A stretch of DNA of 64,000 nucleotides from Trichaptum fuscoviolaceum (GCA_910574455.1 CAJSYZ010000004.1:3978599-4042598), one strand, 5' to 3'; counted from the first letter of the stretch, positions 23,346-37,523 are shown. Numbers and translations: made by a program. The notes: generated by a model not told the origin, from the sequence alone.

Positions 23346-24326
23346 CCATCTCAAGCTCAACAATAAGCGGCCACAGGACTCGCGCTGAGCAGTCAGTCGG
23401 GACGAGTCTCTATCCCTACCGTCTACTCTCACTTCAGGGATCCCTGCTCAATCGACATCTAATCCTAAGTTCGCCTGGCCTGAGCGGCGTAAAGAGCCCA
23501 AAAACATGGGAAGGATGCTGGAGAGGGAAGGTTGCGAAGTTGCGCGGTCGGATTCGTATATACGGGGCTATGTATCACCGGGCAGTTTGATGCATCCCAA
23601 TATTCCGCTTGCATGCACAAAGGTCGACAAAGCGACTCACAACTCAATTTGCAAATGCCGCAAAGGGAAAAATATAACTGCATTTTCGACATCATCCAAG
23701 TTGTTGTCAACTTGTCGTGTTCCCATTCCTTGCCAAACACCTCTGCCCCGCCACCATTGCCGCCTAAACGGAGAACACTCGGTTTCAATGTGCAGTATGA
23801 GTCCATCATCGGCCGACAGCGCAATTCCCTCAGCTCCGAGGACGAGAAACGCGCCTTCATGCAAATTACTCCTTCCGAAGCGGGTTGGGATGCATTCAAG
23901 TTGGCCCATTTCCCATTTTGGCACGGTTCTAGTTCAAGTTTCGGGTTGTGTACAGGGATGACTGTTGTATGGTGAGTTACTCATGGCTTTCTTCGAAATC
24001 CTTCTAGAGCTGATGGAGCAGCTTCTTGTGCAGTGGGTTGTATCCTCCCGACTTCTTCGGAGTTAACATGACTCATTTTCTTGTTCGTTTGTGCTTAAAA
24101 TGAAAAGAAGCCTTATAATCAAGTCATCCGGAAGAAATCATTTGTCATCTCCTACTATCAGTTCAACTTGCGGTTTATCCGAGTCATAGTACAAAGCACT
24201 AATAGCTCCCTCTCTCTTTCTAGAAGAATGGGAAATCAGAAAACTGACTTCAACTACTTTGTATAAGTGTGAAGTGGGAGCGGGTATTGTCCCCAAGATC
24301 ATCATCAAGCCATTCCACCGTGAATC
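23346..24326. other. Unassigned region between WD40 pseudogene and exonuclease-like gene
   Basis: The longest ORF here (23532-23975, plus strand) contains NTSAPPPLPPKRRTLGF and SSEDEKRAFMQITPSEAGW. It has no family resemblance I recognise and overlaps antisense ORFs of similar length. It may be debris of a coding sequence. No convincing gene model can be given. Confidence 0.3.
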
Positions 24327-25368
24327 ATGTTCTCAAATCTTCGTACTATCCTTCTCATCCTCCTCTCCCTTGATTACGCACGCCTGCACCTCCGCACCGT
24401 CCTCCGCTTTCAGCTCGTTCAACGGTGGACAGCAAGGGCTCAAACGAAGGTACTTGTTTCATTCATATCAAGATCTGTACACTGACTTGTTGCTAGATAC
24501 ACAAGAAACTGCAAACGTTTCTTGATCTTCTCGGGGTACCACCAACACCTCTCTCCGAATTACATCAATATAGGCTCCATAATATAGTTCCGATACAGTG
24601 TCGCACGGGCTTGGATGTGGACAATGCAGTGACTGCAATATATGCATCATTGCCACAGGTACCAGCTAGTAGATTTGTCTCGATCGACATCGAGTGGGCA
24701 AGTGGCGGAGAAGGGCCCAATCATCGCGTGGACCTCATCCAACTCGCAGTTCAACACCACATTTATCTAGTCAGGACGCATACTCTTACTGACCTTCCCC
24801 CTACGTTGGCGCAACTCCTTGGGGATGGTACAGTCATGAAAATTTCCGCAGGAATCAACGGTATGAATAACTTATCTTTTCTCCTGCGAGGTGGCCTAAC
24901 AGAAGAAATGGCAGGTGACGCAGTGCGTATAAAGCGCAAGTTTCGCACCTCTGTGCGCTCCTGTGTCGATCTGACAGATTGGGCACGCGTTGTCTACCCG
25001 GAAGTCTGGCCCAAAAACCCGACCTGGTCCCAACTGCTCTTAAACCCTCGTCTCTGGTTCCAGCATCCGACTCCGACTGTCAAGCTCGAAAAAATAGTGG
25101 GAGAAGTATTGAGGCTGAACGTCAAGAAGAGTAGTGAGGTCACAATGAGTGACTGGGCAGCTGACGAGCTATCAGCGGCACAAAAAGAGTGTAAGTTATC
25201 ATTCTGTTGTTCAAGATCAACCATCTTCAAGTTCTCACTTGCATGATCTGCTGTACTGGAATACTAGATGCAGCTATTGACGTTCACAGCACGTTTGCTG
25301 TAGCTTTGGCCCTGAGCCAAAGCCACTCACCCTTACCGGATAAGTACATCAAGAACTTCGAGGCTTGA
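24327..25368 (+). CDS. 3'-5' exonuclease-domain (DnaQ-like, WRN/RNase D type) protein
   Basis: Three exons, 24327-24449, 24497-25190 and 25269-25368, join in frame to about 305 residues. A hydrophobic N-terminus (MFSNLRTILLILLSL) could be a targeting or anchor sequence. The exonuclease fold follows. Motif Exo I is present as SIDIEW (Asp and Glu present). Exo II, where the family has Lys-x-Gly-x-Gly-Ile-x-x-Asp, reads KISAGINGMNNL, so the metal-binding Asp is replaced by Met. DLTDWARVVYP is the family's ExoII-III helix. Exo III, split by the last intron, reads YAAIDVHSTF, keeping Tyr and Asp. Relatives trim DNA or RNA 3' ends. With one of four carboxylates missing, this copy may be catalytically dead or use a neighbouring residue. 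It sits between two pseudogenes. Confidence 0.72.
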
Positions 25369-26816
25369 TCTAGTAGGCTGAGGCCCACCAGTAGCAGGTT
25401 TGACCAAATGTGCTTGAGTTATCGAGTAAATTGTTGTGCGCATGCTCTTGTCTTTCAAAGTTGCCAGGAGATTCATGATTAAAATTTATTATTGAATTGC
25501 CTTTTTTTCCCGAATGATCACCGTAGTCTGAGGTATCAAAGTGGTTTGGAAGATGTCGCCAATGGTGTCTGTCTGCTGTTCGGATTGCTTGCCATGATGA
25601 TGCTTCCAGTGGAGCTTTAAATCTAAAATTGGAACTTGAAGAGTTCAAGTTCAAGTTGCCACCGTGACTCGGACTGCACTTGCACTTGAACTTGAACTTG
25701 AACTTTTTACCACTGCGTCCCCTCAACGACACAGTGTACGTTCTCCAGTCTTGTTATGAGCACTTCTCCGCCATCCCCCACCCATTCCATAAGACCACTT
25801 ATTGGCCTGAACAAGTTATGTTTTATCCTACCCTCAAGCTTGTATTGAACTCGCCTAGACTTCAACATTTCCGAATGAACCAAAAAACGATAGTGTACGT
25901 CTGAGAACGTGCTTCTTGCTTGATCTTATCACTCACATTTGTCTTTAGTACCTGGAGAGGAGAAGGTGGGCGGCCTTGTTATAGTGAGAGGAGCTCCGAC
26001 GTGCACGCTGAAGCGAGCATCTTCTACCTTTCGAACGACACCCGCTGAGGATAGGCCGATACATGTTGCATCACCAACTGTTGTGATCTTCATCAAAAAA
26101 TTAGTAACAATCCTTCGTCTTCAACTAGAGTCGACACCGCCTTATAGGAAAGGAAGGGCAAGGGCCGTCCGCTGACGATTGAAGAGGTGGCAGAGGACGC
26201 TATTGATGAGGGGGCAGATGAACTACACGACCGATCCCGCGCCAGCCTTGCGCATGTGTCCTTGGATGCCCCTCGCTTCACATATCAGTTTCCTGCGCCG
26301 AAACCGCCATTGCAACGTAGTAAATCTCGCGTCCGTCAATTGCAGGCTGACGGCCCCGGCCCCGGCCTCGGAACACCACCTCATACCGTCTTGCGAGACA
26401 CCTTCATACCTCTAGTTGAATGTGATACACCTCCGATAGTGAAAAACGCGATGACGCGAGGCGAACATCTTTCCATGAAACAGCTGCCAGCATCTCCCGG
26501 CCAATCTCTAGCAAGTCGCCGGAAGGTAGCGTGAACCTAGGCGCTACATCTAGTTCACAAGCATCGGACTACGGTGGCGAACATCTATGAGGGCATGCGA
26601 GGGAAGAGAATAAGCGCAACCTTTGAAGCCTCTGGAACTATAAGTACGGACTTCTCTTCTTGCTATTATATTACTAGGCTTATACTGGTTTATTCATCAG
26701 CGAAACCACATGCGTCTATTTCGGATACTTTGCTCTTCAAACATATCATATCAACACAGATCTAACCGAAGCTAAATGTGTTAGACAATTATTGATCTGG
26801 ACAACTTCGCGGGGCG
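25369..26816. other. Unassigned repeat-containing region
   Basis: At 25625-25705 there is a block of TTCAAGTTCAAGTT / ACTTGAACTTGAACTTG words with one GACTCGGAC word, the same vocabulary as the KDZ locus. A longer open stretch at 26150-26533 (KGRPLTIEEVAEDAIDEGAD, then a Pro-rich part) looks coding in composition, but its upstream frame is closed by stops. It may be a decayed host exon. No family was recognised. Confidence 0.35.
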
Positions 26817-28990
26817 ATGGAGCTCGAGACTGTGACTACTAGTACAGCAAATGGGCGGTCAACCTATGCTGCGCTTTTGTCTTGGAGAGAATTGTCTCAC
26901 TTTTCTTTGACGCAGGTGAACTTTCAAGTGCGTACCATTGTTGTCGCGACTACGACCGTCGCTCGTGGCGACTTGACGCAGGAGATCGTGGGCGTGTCTG
27001 TTCAGGGTGATATTCTGGACTTGGCCATCAATGGCATGGTTGACCAGTTGGCTCTCTTCACTGCGGGGGTGACCAAAGTCGCGCGGGAAGTCAGAACGAA
27101 AAAACTCGGTGTTCAAGCTGAAATCGAGAATGTTCATGTCACAGCAAAAAATCACGTATGTTTATTTCACTAGCATTCCGCTGAATTGTGTAGTGTGGTT
27201 TTTACTGAACGCACTCCGAATAGAATGGCTGTTGACACCATGGCCGGAAACTTGACGACCGAAGTGCGTGGTTTCGCGCAGATCAGTACTGCAGCTACTA
27301 GTATAAACGGCGACTTCACGTGTTTCATCACCGTCAAAGGCTCAGGCGAGATGGAATCCTTTGAGACTCATCAAATCAATTAAATTGTGCACTACTTGCG
27401 CGAGTCGATTTAGAAGAACGCCGCCGCTCGTGAAGCTGCCGAACTTGCCAGTCGCTCCAAGTTGGAGTTCTTGGCGAACACGTCTCATGAGATTCGACCC
27501 CTATGAACGGTATCATTGGCATGAAAGAGTTTACGCTGGATAGCAATTTGAATAAGAGTCAGCGCGAGAGTCTTCTGCTGGTGCATAGTTTGGCTCGGAG
27601 TCTGCTATTGATTAATGTCGATATTTTGGATATCTCGAAGAGTAAGCTAATCCGCCGCCGATGCTTCCGAATTCAGTTGCTAATATTTCGATTAATTACT
27701 ACGTTCGAAGCAGGCAGGATGACGATAGAGCAAGTTTGGTATTCACTGAGACACACGGTTTTCGGTAACCTCAAGACTCTCGTTGTACGACCATCGCAAA
27801 ACAACCTCGACCTCACATATGATGTTTACCCAGACATTCCTGATCAGCTCATCGGTGACTCGCTGCATCTGCGCCAGGTCATTACGAACATTGTCGGCAA
27901 CGCTATCAAGTTCACCTCGAGCAAGGTCGTGTGGAACGGACATGCTGCGCTGTCGTGCCGTCTGGTTGGCATCAAGGACTCGATGGTGAAGGTAGAGTTC
28001 TGTCTCACGGATACGGTATCGGTATTACGAAAGGTACAGTGAACTTGATCTGTGGTACGTTCGTGCGAGGGGATGGATCAACCACTCGAGTGAGCTCTTC
28101 TCGAATAGTCATTTGTTCCGGCCTGTAGTGGTCTTACTTTCTTAAATCTAGGACTACGGTGGTGCTGTCCTTGGTCAATCAGTATCGAAGTGAGTTGTGT
28201 CGCTGATGAATAAGACGATGTGAGTTGAGAGCGAGCTGGGCAAGGGAAGTTCACGACCACCTCCTAAATCAGCCAGTTGTCCACCGAGAACGTACTTTCG
28301 ATGATCCAGGCATTCGCGAAGCAGAAAATCCGGCTTGCCAATACGCTGGACGACCGAACAGGTGTAGTGATGCGTATCACAAAGCTTATTCTGAAGCCTT
28401 ACGACGTGAGCGAAGTTGCAGATAATGAGTGTTGCCTACATATCGATGGGATACTTGTTGATTCGCTGACGGCCGTAAGTCATCTTGTTAAAGTGCATTC
28501 GAGCTACAGTATAAAGCCTTACTCAAACACTTTTCGGATGATCCAGAAGGAACAAACCAGGAGTATGAACACTTGCGATATATACCGATCGTTCTGGCGT
28601 CAGACCAAAACTCCCTATTGAACAAACAACTTCCAGACCGAGATCTACCCCCACTTCCCACCGGAGGCAATCTGCTTCTCAAGGATGTAGAAGCAGAGCT
28701 AGATCGATAGGTTGCGGTGACGAGAATTGACACGAGCGGCTACGGCGGACCATTCAAGGTGGAGGGTAATTCAAGAACATGGACCTTGAGGGAAAATGAT
28801 CAGAACGTGCGCAATCGGACAAGAGAGAAATTGCTTTCGGAACAGATTGAAAATAGTATGTCCGAGTCCTCCGAAAACCCGTAGTAAGAACTCTGGAATT
28901 TATGTTTGACAATTGTTTAGGCGTCAGGAAGAATATGCCACTTGGGCGGAAGTCGGACAATTCTCGAAGCGCACAAGGCAAATGTGCTTG
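26817..28990 (+). pseudogene. nik1: Decayed group III hybrid histidine kinase (Nik1/Os-1 type)
   Basis: Conserved Nik1/Os-1 segments occur in the right order but in several frames. They are HAMP-repeat sequence (TVARGDLTQEIVGVSVQGD, LGVQAEIENVHV), the last HAMP ([18 protein letters not shown]), the phospho-acceptor H-box (LANTSHEIRP, about 27471-27500), the dimerisation helices (SQRESLLLVHSLARSLLLIN), and the ATPase N box (LRQVITNIVGNAIKFTSSK). Remnants of the pseudo-receiver (TLDDRTGVV; HIDGILVDSLTA) follow. The H-box runs into a frameshift one base later (extra T near 27502), stops interrupt 27160-27410, and no C-terminal receiver with the phospho-Asp is visible. The live family senses osmotic stress and is the phenylpyrrole fungicide target; this copy is dead. 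It may be a second copy, since the intact gene would be expected elsewhere. Confidence 0.85.
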
Positions 28991-29722
28991 AGTCGCTCAG
29001 CCAACAACGAAAAGCATGAACATCCTTATCAGCGAAGGCGAGAGGAAAGCAGCGCGCAGCCTACAATACTGGCGTACTGAATTACTGGTGTACTGATTTG
29101 TACTTACTATGACATTTGAATTGTACATGCTTGTACTTAGTCTTTACTTATGCTTGACTGACCTCCTGATGTACTGACGTACTGAGTGTGTCCTGAAAAT
29201 TGGCTTATTTCAGTGTGTTCAGGCCATCAGTTGATTTCAGACAGGCATAGCAACATATCAGTAGATTTCAGACAGGCATAGCAACCCTTCAGTCCATTTA
29301 AGGCAGCGTCAGGACGCGTCAGTCGCCTTAAGCAAAAAGTAGTTTCCCTGATGTGGTAGTAGCCTGTCCATTCAGTTGCAGAGTGACACCAGTCCAATTT
29401 CAAATGCTCGCCACTGTGTACAACTTGAACTAAAAATCTTCTTTGCTGTTCCTCTTTCCACCACCCCACCCCACCTCCACCCCCGCAATCGTATATCCTT
29501 ATTTTACCATCACTATCAAAGCTTTTACTGTAAAAACATTGTGTTATTTGGAGACCAGGTTTCGTCGTTATTGTTTCGTTGACCAAACATTTCATTATGG
29601 TTGTCACTTTGGCCACGCGTTTCAAGTACAAGTTGTCACGCGCTGAGGCCCGATATCTTTCATCTTAATCTTCATGTCCTCCGGATTTCTGTTGCCTTTA
29701 TGACAACGAGCGAAACTCTACC
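28991..29722. other. Intergenic region upstream of the ADF-H/PH gene
   Basis: The left half (29060-29330) is built from gTACTGA and TTTCAG words. It contains a 31-bp tandem repeat, reported separately. The right half includes a CT-rich run (29450-29490, ccaccccaccccacctccacc) of the kind often found near fungal promoters. No gene was seen. Confidence 0.4.
29226..29288. repeat. 31-bp tandem repeat, two copies plus a partial third
   Basis: Copies of (a)TCAGTTGATTTCAGACAGG extended by CATAGCAACAT begin at 29226 and 29257. They differ by a few bases, and a third, diverged TCAGTCCATTTAAGGCAG follows. The words resemble those in 3980-4180, so both may derive from the same old repeat family. Confidence 0.6.
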
Positions 29723-31689
29723 ATGTCTGTAGACTTAACGGATCCAAACATCACACAAGCGTACGACAGTATTGTCAGGCACAAGCATAGGGATTGGTGG
29801 GTTGGTTTACTTCCGAATCCGTGTCCGGTTTTCTCATATCCGAATCAATGCAGGCTCCTACTCACTTACGGACAAGTAGAACGATTCTTCACTTGAGTTA
29901 TGGTGAAACAAACTAATATGATGTGTAGCAAGCTCGCAACAAATTGACTCTGCTATCAAGCGGCGTAGGAGATGCCGACGCAATTCGAGAGAACATCCCT
30001 GGTGCTCCGGAGGATGTGTATTTTGGCTTCTGTCGGGAACGCGAGGGGCAGAGAGACTACTATGTGATGTTTGCATACATCCCGGAAGACGTTTCTGGTG
30101 TCGCTAGAGGTGAGCTGAGTGGATTGTTATTCTGATATTTCATCACTGAGCTCCATCGTTGAAGCCCGAGCACTTGTCCACTCTAGGCTTGTGAGCTCGC
30201 TATTCAAGGTACGTAGATACTCTTTAATTGATCCTGTCCAATGTCTGACAGAAATTTCCCTGTAGGCAGCAACAATCAGCGTGAACGTCAAAGAACGCGC
30301 TGACATCAGTTCAGAGTCGATGCGGGAACGTCTTCGACTACCTCCTTCGCAGATTCCGCGCCTTGCATCAATCAATCGAATAGCTCAACGTTCTGCATCT
30401 GAGCCTGTTGGTGCTTCGACTGATGCGGATGTGTTCAGCGTCCGGTCGCGAAGTCCGAAGATGCGTCCTTACATGTCTGTCGATCAGGGTCGTGCCTCAC
30501 CAGTTAGCTCAGCTGACACAGACTCATCTCAAGTGTTCCATATCATCAACGCAATTGAGGACGAGAGGCCCCCTCCGACTCCGCCCAAGGACTGGAGTAG
30601 AAAGCCGGCATCACATTTTGTGTTGAGAACAAAGAATGATGCAATCCGGAATCATGCTTCCCGCGGTCGCGCTCACAGCAGATCAGAGCTTCCCTATGCT
30701 TCTGATGAAGGAGATGATGAAGTTGTTATAGGTTCTTATAGCAGCAGGGGTCGCATCGACTTCTCCCAGCAACGTTCACCCCCACGCGTCCTCAGCCCCG
30801 AGGAAAGAGCACGACAACGCTTAGAGGAGCACAGGAAGCGCGAGGCTGAGCGATTACTAGCCGAAGAAGAAGAAGCTGAGAGACAGGCACGTCTAAAGCG
30901 AGAAAAGGAAGAGATGATGCGCATCGAGCGAATGGAGGAAGACCGGCGGCTGGCCCGCATTGAAGAGGAAAAGCGTATTGCTCTGGCTGAACGAGAGAGG
31001 CGTGAGTATGAGGAAGAGATGGAGGAGAAGCGGCGGCTTATGGAAATCGAGGCTCGTCGCCAGCGCGAAAGGGAGCGCAGGATCGAACAATCCCGACAGC
31101 TTGAATTCGAGCGTCAGGAAGCGGAGCGGCGTGCGGCTGAAGCGAAGAGGAAGATAGACGAGCAAAAACGTCTTTCTGAGGAGAGGCGACGCGAGCGCAT
31201 GAAGGAAATTCAGGAGATGATCAATATGAGGAAAGGCACGGACCCTGTGCTACTCTCAGGCAACGTCACAGTGCAAAGCAGTACCTCTATCAGCTGGAAG
31301 CGCCGCTTTTTCGAGCTCACTGGCTCCAAACTAGTTCTATACCGAGATGCAAGGGTGAGTGAGCCTTGAAGTGACTACTTCATACAATGATTATCGGCTT
31401 GACATAAAAATTTTATAGGACCGTGCGTCACCTCTTGATATCATCGATTTGTCTGACGGCCGCGTAGGGGCCATCAAGGAGCCAGATGAGGGTTATGAAG
31501 AGCTCGCAGCGATACCCTACTCCTTCGCAGTGGAATTTACACACGATGACGGGCCTTGGTCGATGTTCGCAGATTCTGCAGAGGATAAGGTTAGACACCT
31601 ACATCCCCACTGCCAGCTGCGACAACCCTTCTAACCGACTTTAATAGGATCTTCTCATTAGTTTACTTACACAGGCTGCTGGATTATAG
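29723..31689 (+). CDS. ADF-H domain / coiled-coil / PH domain protein
   Basis: The ATG at 29723 opens MSVDLTDPNITQAYDSIV. Exons 29723-29796, 29854-29875 and the one from 29929 join to a complete ADF-homology domain (WLLLTYGQ, DAIRENIPGAPEDVYFGFCR, YYVMFAYIPEDVSGVARA, SRLVSSLFKA), the actin-binding fold of cofilin, Abp1 and twinfilin. A Ser/Pro-rich linker carries a PPPTPPKDWS motif suited to SH3 binding. Then comes about 180 residues of Arg/Glu-rich single helix or coiled coil (LEEHRKREAERLLAEEEE). At the end is a PH-type domain beginning SWKRRFFELTGSKLVLYRDA, split by an intron, with PYSFAVEFTHDDGPWSMFAD, finishing LLISLLTQAAGL. This order suggests an adaptor linking cortical actin to membrane phosphoinositides, for example at endocytic sites or the septum. 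The role is inferred from domains only. Confidence 0.85.
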
Positions 31690-32003
31690 GAGTTCATCTC
31701 ATATTTATTTCATATATCCTCTTATCTTATGCCATATACCTTTGATATATATATGTAACTTTTGTATCTGCTCAGTGTTGTATTGGTCTCTTGGTTTCTA
31801 TTTTGCATAATTTGATTGGATGTTGTCACGTTCCCGGCGTCGACGGAGTGCTGTGCCGGTGTGCTTAGTAATCTGATTGGCTCCTATGAGAATTTTTTCC
31901 CCTGTGCTCGAGTGCGGCACCCCCCTTTCTCATCTACCACCACCATCTCGTAGAACTCGCGACTTTGAAAAAAACAAGTTTCATACTTTTAATTCTCAAT
32001 ACT
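31690..32003. other. Intergenic gap before ded1
   Basis: This short gap of 314 bp holds the 3' region of the upstream gene and the ded1 promoter. Near 31930-31990 there is a pyrimidine-rich stretch and an A-rich run (gaaaaaaacaag) close to the ded1 ATG. No other gene was seen. Confidence 0.4.
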
Positions 32004-34109
<2,106 letters not shown>

Positions 34110-34863
34110 ATTAATCATCGCCGAAGAAATGGTCATGGACAATCCCCCTTCCCTCAATATATTATCTCGTGTCATCGATATGTCTTCACGCCTATGACCA
34201 TATCCCCATCCATACACTTTTATCTGCTGCTCACTATGCAAACACTCCCGGATTCCTTCATTCTGTTTCACTATAAATCATCATGCGCTGCTTTCTACCA
34301 TTGGCTCTTGTCTCGTCGCTTTTCTTTCTGCAATCTGCTCTAGATGATTTTTTGGCCCTAGATTATTCGCCCTTCGTTGTTTCCTTTCTGTCCCTCATTG
34401 TCGACTGATCTCTAGAGAAGGGGCCACATCCGCATCATCTGCTCGAGCAGGTAGTATAGTACAAAAACCCTTGTAGTCCGCCTACATTCCCCGCATTTCT
34501 GATTTCCTCTCATTTTCGCGGCACGTAGATGGACTCATTGACATAGCATATAGTATCATTAGCATCACGAGACAATTCGGTAGAGCATCGCATCATGTAA
34601 CGTAGTATTTTCCCTGTTTCTTCTGCAACAACTGCAACGAATACAATTGTATTCCGTTCTTATCTGCCTTGTCCCGCATCAATAAGAAAAGGAAGAAATT
34701 TAAAATTACTGTATTATTGCCACGAGCTGTGAGCGTTTTCTGGGGCCGGCACTCAAAAGGGGATCTGATGACTACACAGCAAGCGTTGCCTTTGTCCTGC
34801 ACTTCCTTGTAAAGACCTCTCAACATCGCTCTCTTTCTTACCATCGTTTGCAGGCTCAGAACG
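34110..34863. other. Intergenic region between ded1 and the next gene
   Basis: About 750 bp with T-rich downstream sequence of ded1 (34110-34450) and a promoter-like stretch before 34864. A long minus-strand ORF reaching 34593 is antisense to the start of the next gene and has no protein-like features. Nothing else was seen. Confidence 0.4.
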
Positions 34864-36632
34864 ATGGCGGAGGGCGTGCAGAGCCCACTATTGTCGTATG
34901 GCAGTCCGCCAACGATGTATGACCCTGCAGAGCCGGTGAGCTTGCGGAGGGTCAAGCCCCTACCAAAACGGAGACGCACCATCGCACCGCTGCCTCTTCA
35001 AGACATCCCTCCAAAACTTGACACTGATTTTCGTCTGAGTTTACCACCTGAAGAGGACCTGACGAGGACTGTTCCAGATGTTGCTGGCAATGGACACTAC
35101 ATATCGATCTTTAGCGGCGTGCAAGGGCTTTTTGGAGAGGATATCGATCCTCGCCACGTAGACCCCGCCGACTTTGATGGGAGGGCTAATGGCGATAGAC
35201 TCGTTGATGGACAAGACGACGGTGATGCTGGCGACGGTGACTACATCGATTTTATCCGTCGGCCAAACAACACCAAGAAGCGCAAGGTGCCTGTTACTGC
35301 GCACTCTCGCCGGGACGATGGTGCTATGGACAGCCTGGGGAGTGAAGAGGAGCTTGCTGATCGACTCCTCTCCTCTTTGCCCGACAGAACACTCATTGAA
35401 ACTACTGATGTTGCGTTGCCACCTTGGACTCACAGTGCGAGAAAAGGTAAACTCAGTCGAGCGACTCGAGCAGCTCTGCAGCACAAGGAACTTCTCAGAA
35501 GCCGGAAACGTCAGCTCGCAGCTGTGCTGGGCGCCATTTCCCTTGGTGACCCTCTTGCTTTAGATCAAGCTCTTTCTTCGCCTTATTTCCTATCCAAACC
35601 ATCGAAGGGGCCAAATGGCCTGGCGCTGGAGGGACCTGCGTTACGGATTTCTCGCCGTCCTACCCGCAGAAAAGCTCGCACGCTTGCACTCTCAAACGTG
35701 AAAACTTCCTCGGATGTACAGGATGAAAATGCGGGACTTCTGGAGGCTGAATTCACATTTGAGGAAAAGAGCGCGAGTGAGTTTCTTGTTTTTATCTTTC
35801 GCTGTTTCGCGACATGCCTTATGGAAACCGGTCATCCGTCTCAGCGTCCGAACGCCTGAGGGCCACGAAACAGGAGGTCGCGGTTTTGCACAAACGGTTT
35901 GAAGCAGAGCTGGCCCGGAGGGCTGCGCAACAGGCCCACCCTGCCGTGAGTCCCATGCGCAAGTCCAAGCGAGACGGGCGTTCGGAGCCGCGTTCGCGGA
36001 TTGGGAATGGCACAGACGGGGACACGGCCCCTTCGACACCGATCAAAGTGTCCTCTGGCACCAAATCCAAGTCTAAAAAGACAAAGCGGTCTGCGTTGGC
36101 GAACGCTTCGAACCCGCATCACCTGCGCAACTACGTGCCATCCCGCCTCCCGCACTCAGCGCCCACGCACTCGGGATCGACAGCCACTGGTAATGCTCAG
36201 AACTACCTCGGGCTGTTCCCGATGCGTTTCCTGTCGGCTGAGCTCCCGCGTCGCAGCAGCAAAAAGGGCAGTGCGATTACGGCGTCACCACTCGTGAACC
36301 TCACGAAGCCTGAAGAGGAGTGGATCTGCCCGTTTTGCGAGTACGACCTGTTCTATGGTGACGATCAAAGCTTTAGACGCGCCATTCGTCAGCGGAAGAA
36401 GATCCTGGCGCGCCGTCGCCGTGCGATGGAGCGCGCTGCTGCTGCGGCAGCTGGGAGAAAGAAGGGCGTGGCGCCTTCTGAACATAGTGACTCCGATGCG
36501 GAGGATGACCTAGAAGATGAACTTGCCGACGCAGCTCCGGACGGATATGCGAGCAACGTGGCTGACACAAAACCGACAAAAGCCAAAGAGCAAGAAAGAG
36601 ATCGAGACAAGGAGAAAGGATATGGAATATAG
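34864..36632 (+). CDS. Conserved-looking nuclear protein of unknown function, 566 residues
   Basis: Two exons (34864-35776 and 35845-36632) give exactly 567 codons. Features in order are a basic cluster near residue 30 (RRVKPLPKRRRTI), an acidic Asp-rich stretch, a second basic cluster (RPNNTKKRKVP), and a helical LSRATRAALQHKELLRSRKR followed by AVLGAISLGDPLALDQAL, which looks folded. After the intron come Lys/Ser-rich and low-complexity parts, then a compact C-terminal module WICPFCEYDLFYGDDQSF with a CxxC pair and an Arg-rich helix (RQRKKILARRRRAMERAA), ending in an acidic/Lys-rich tail. A single CxxC is too little for a zinc finger by itself. The charge pattern and NLS-like clusters suggest a nuclear chromatin or transcription factor. 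I do not recognise the family. Confidence 0.8.
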
Positions 36633-37523
36633 ACGTTACATGGATCCCAATTAATTTCACAACTGCAATCCGTCATAACTTTGCATTCATGCATCCACAT
36701 GCTAATGATTCCTACATTGTCCCATATTTGTCCCACATTTGTTGCATTGCACTTTTCTTCTGACCGGATGGATTGTATACAAATTCCTTTCATTGATTAA
36801 TTATACGAACTTAATGTCAGCACGCTGACGACGCCAGTGGGCGGCTATCAGTCTTCTCAATGAATAAGGACACAGACCGTTACTAGTAGTGTACGCGGGA
36901 ATGCGAACTTACTCGGCTATGGCAGTTATCGCGCCGCCAGATGTCTGAATTCTGCACGTTCCGCCCCTCTGGCAAATTATGATGGCTATCCCCTTTGTGT
37001 CATGGTCAAGGGGAGCTCGGTACAGACGAACCTGAGTGATATTTGAGCCAGCCGGATCTTTCCTACAACTCAATGGTCCCTTGCTGTAATAAGTGTATAC
37101 TATACATAAGCTCAAAGTTTCAGCAGTCGGCATGTCCATCGCTCGGCTTGCGTCTCTCTTGCTTTCATCTGCTCTCCCTCGCCTCGTCTGTGGGCAACAT
37201 ACAGCTTCAGCAGAGGAGGCAGCGCCCGTCTGTGCTGTGCAGCGAGCAATCAGTATCTTATCAGGGTGAGCACGTCATTTCATCACTAAACATCCTGAGC
37301 TCGCTATCGGCATATCTATATCGACGAGGCGAGCATCTTTATATACTTTGCGATGCTCGACCAGAAGGCCCTTCTCCCCGCCTCGCAATTTCCATGCATT
37401 AAACGAAGATTTACAGGCTGACGATTGAATTAATTGTTAGCGCCCACCCAGGCTTTAATAAACCTACACGTGCGAGGGCCTTAAGTATGTCTTGGTCGCA
37501 ATAATAACATCAAGAAAACACCT
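36633..37523. other. Intergenic region, no gene seen
   Basis: This gap of about 890 bp separates two plus-strand genes. Short ORFs on both strands lack conserved features. It contains a GGCGGGGCTCC-poor, mixed composition and a stretch (37440-37500) just upstream of the GATA gene that is probably its 5' UTR. Confidence 0.35.
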
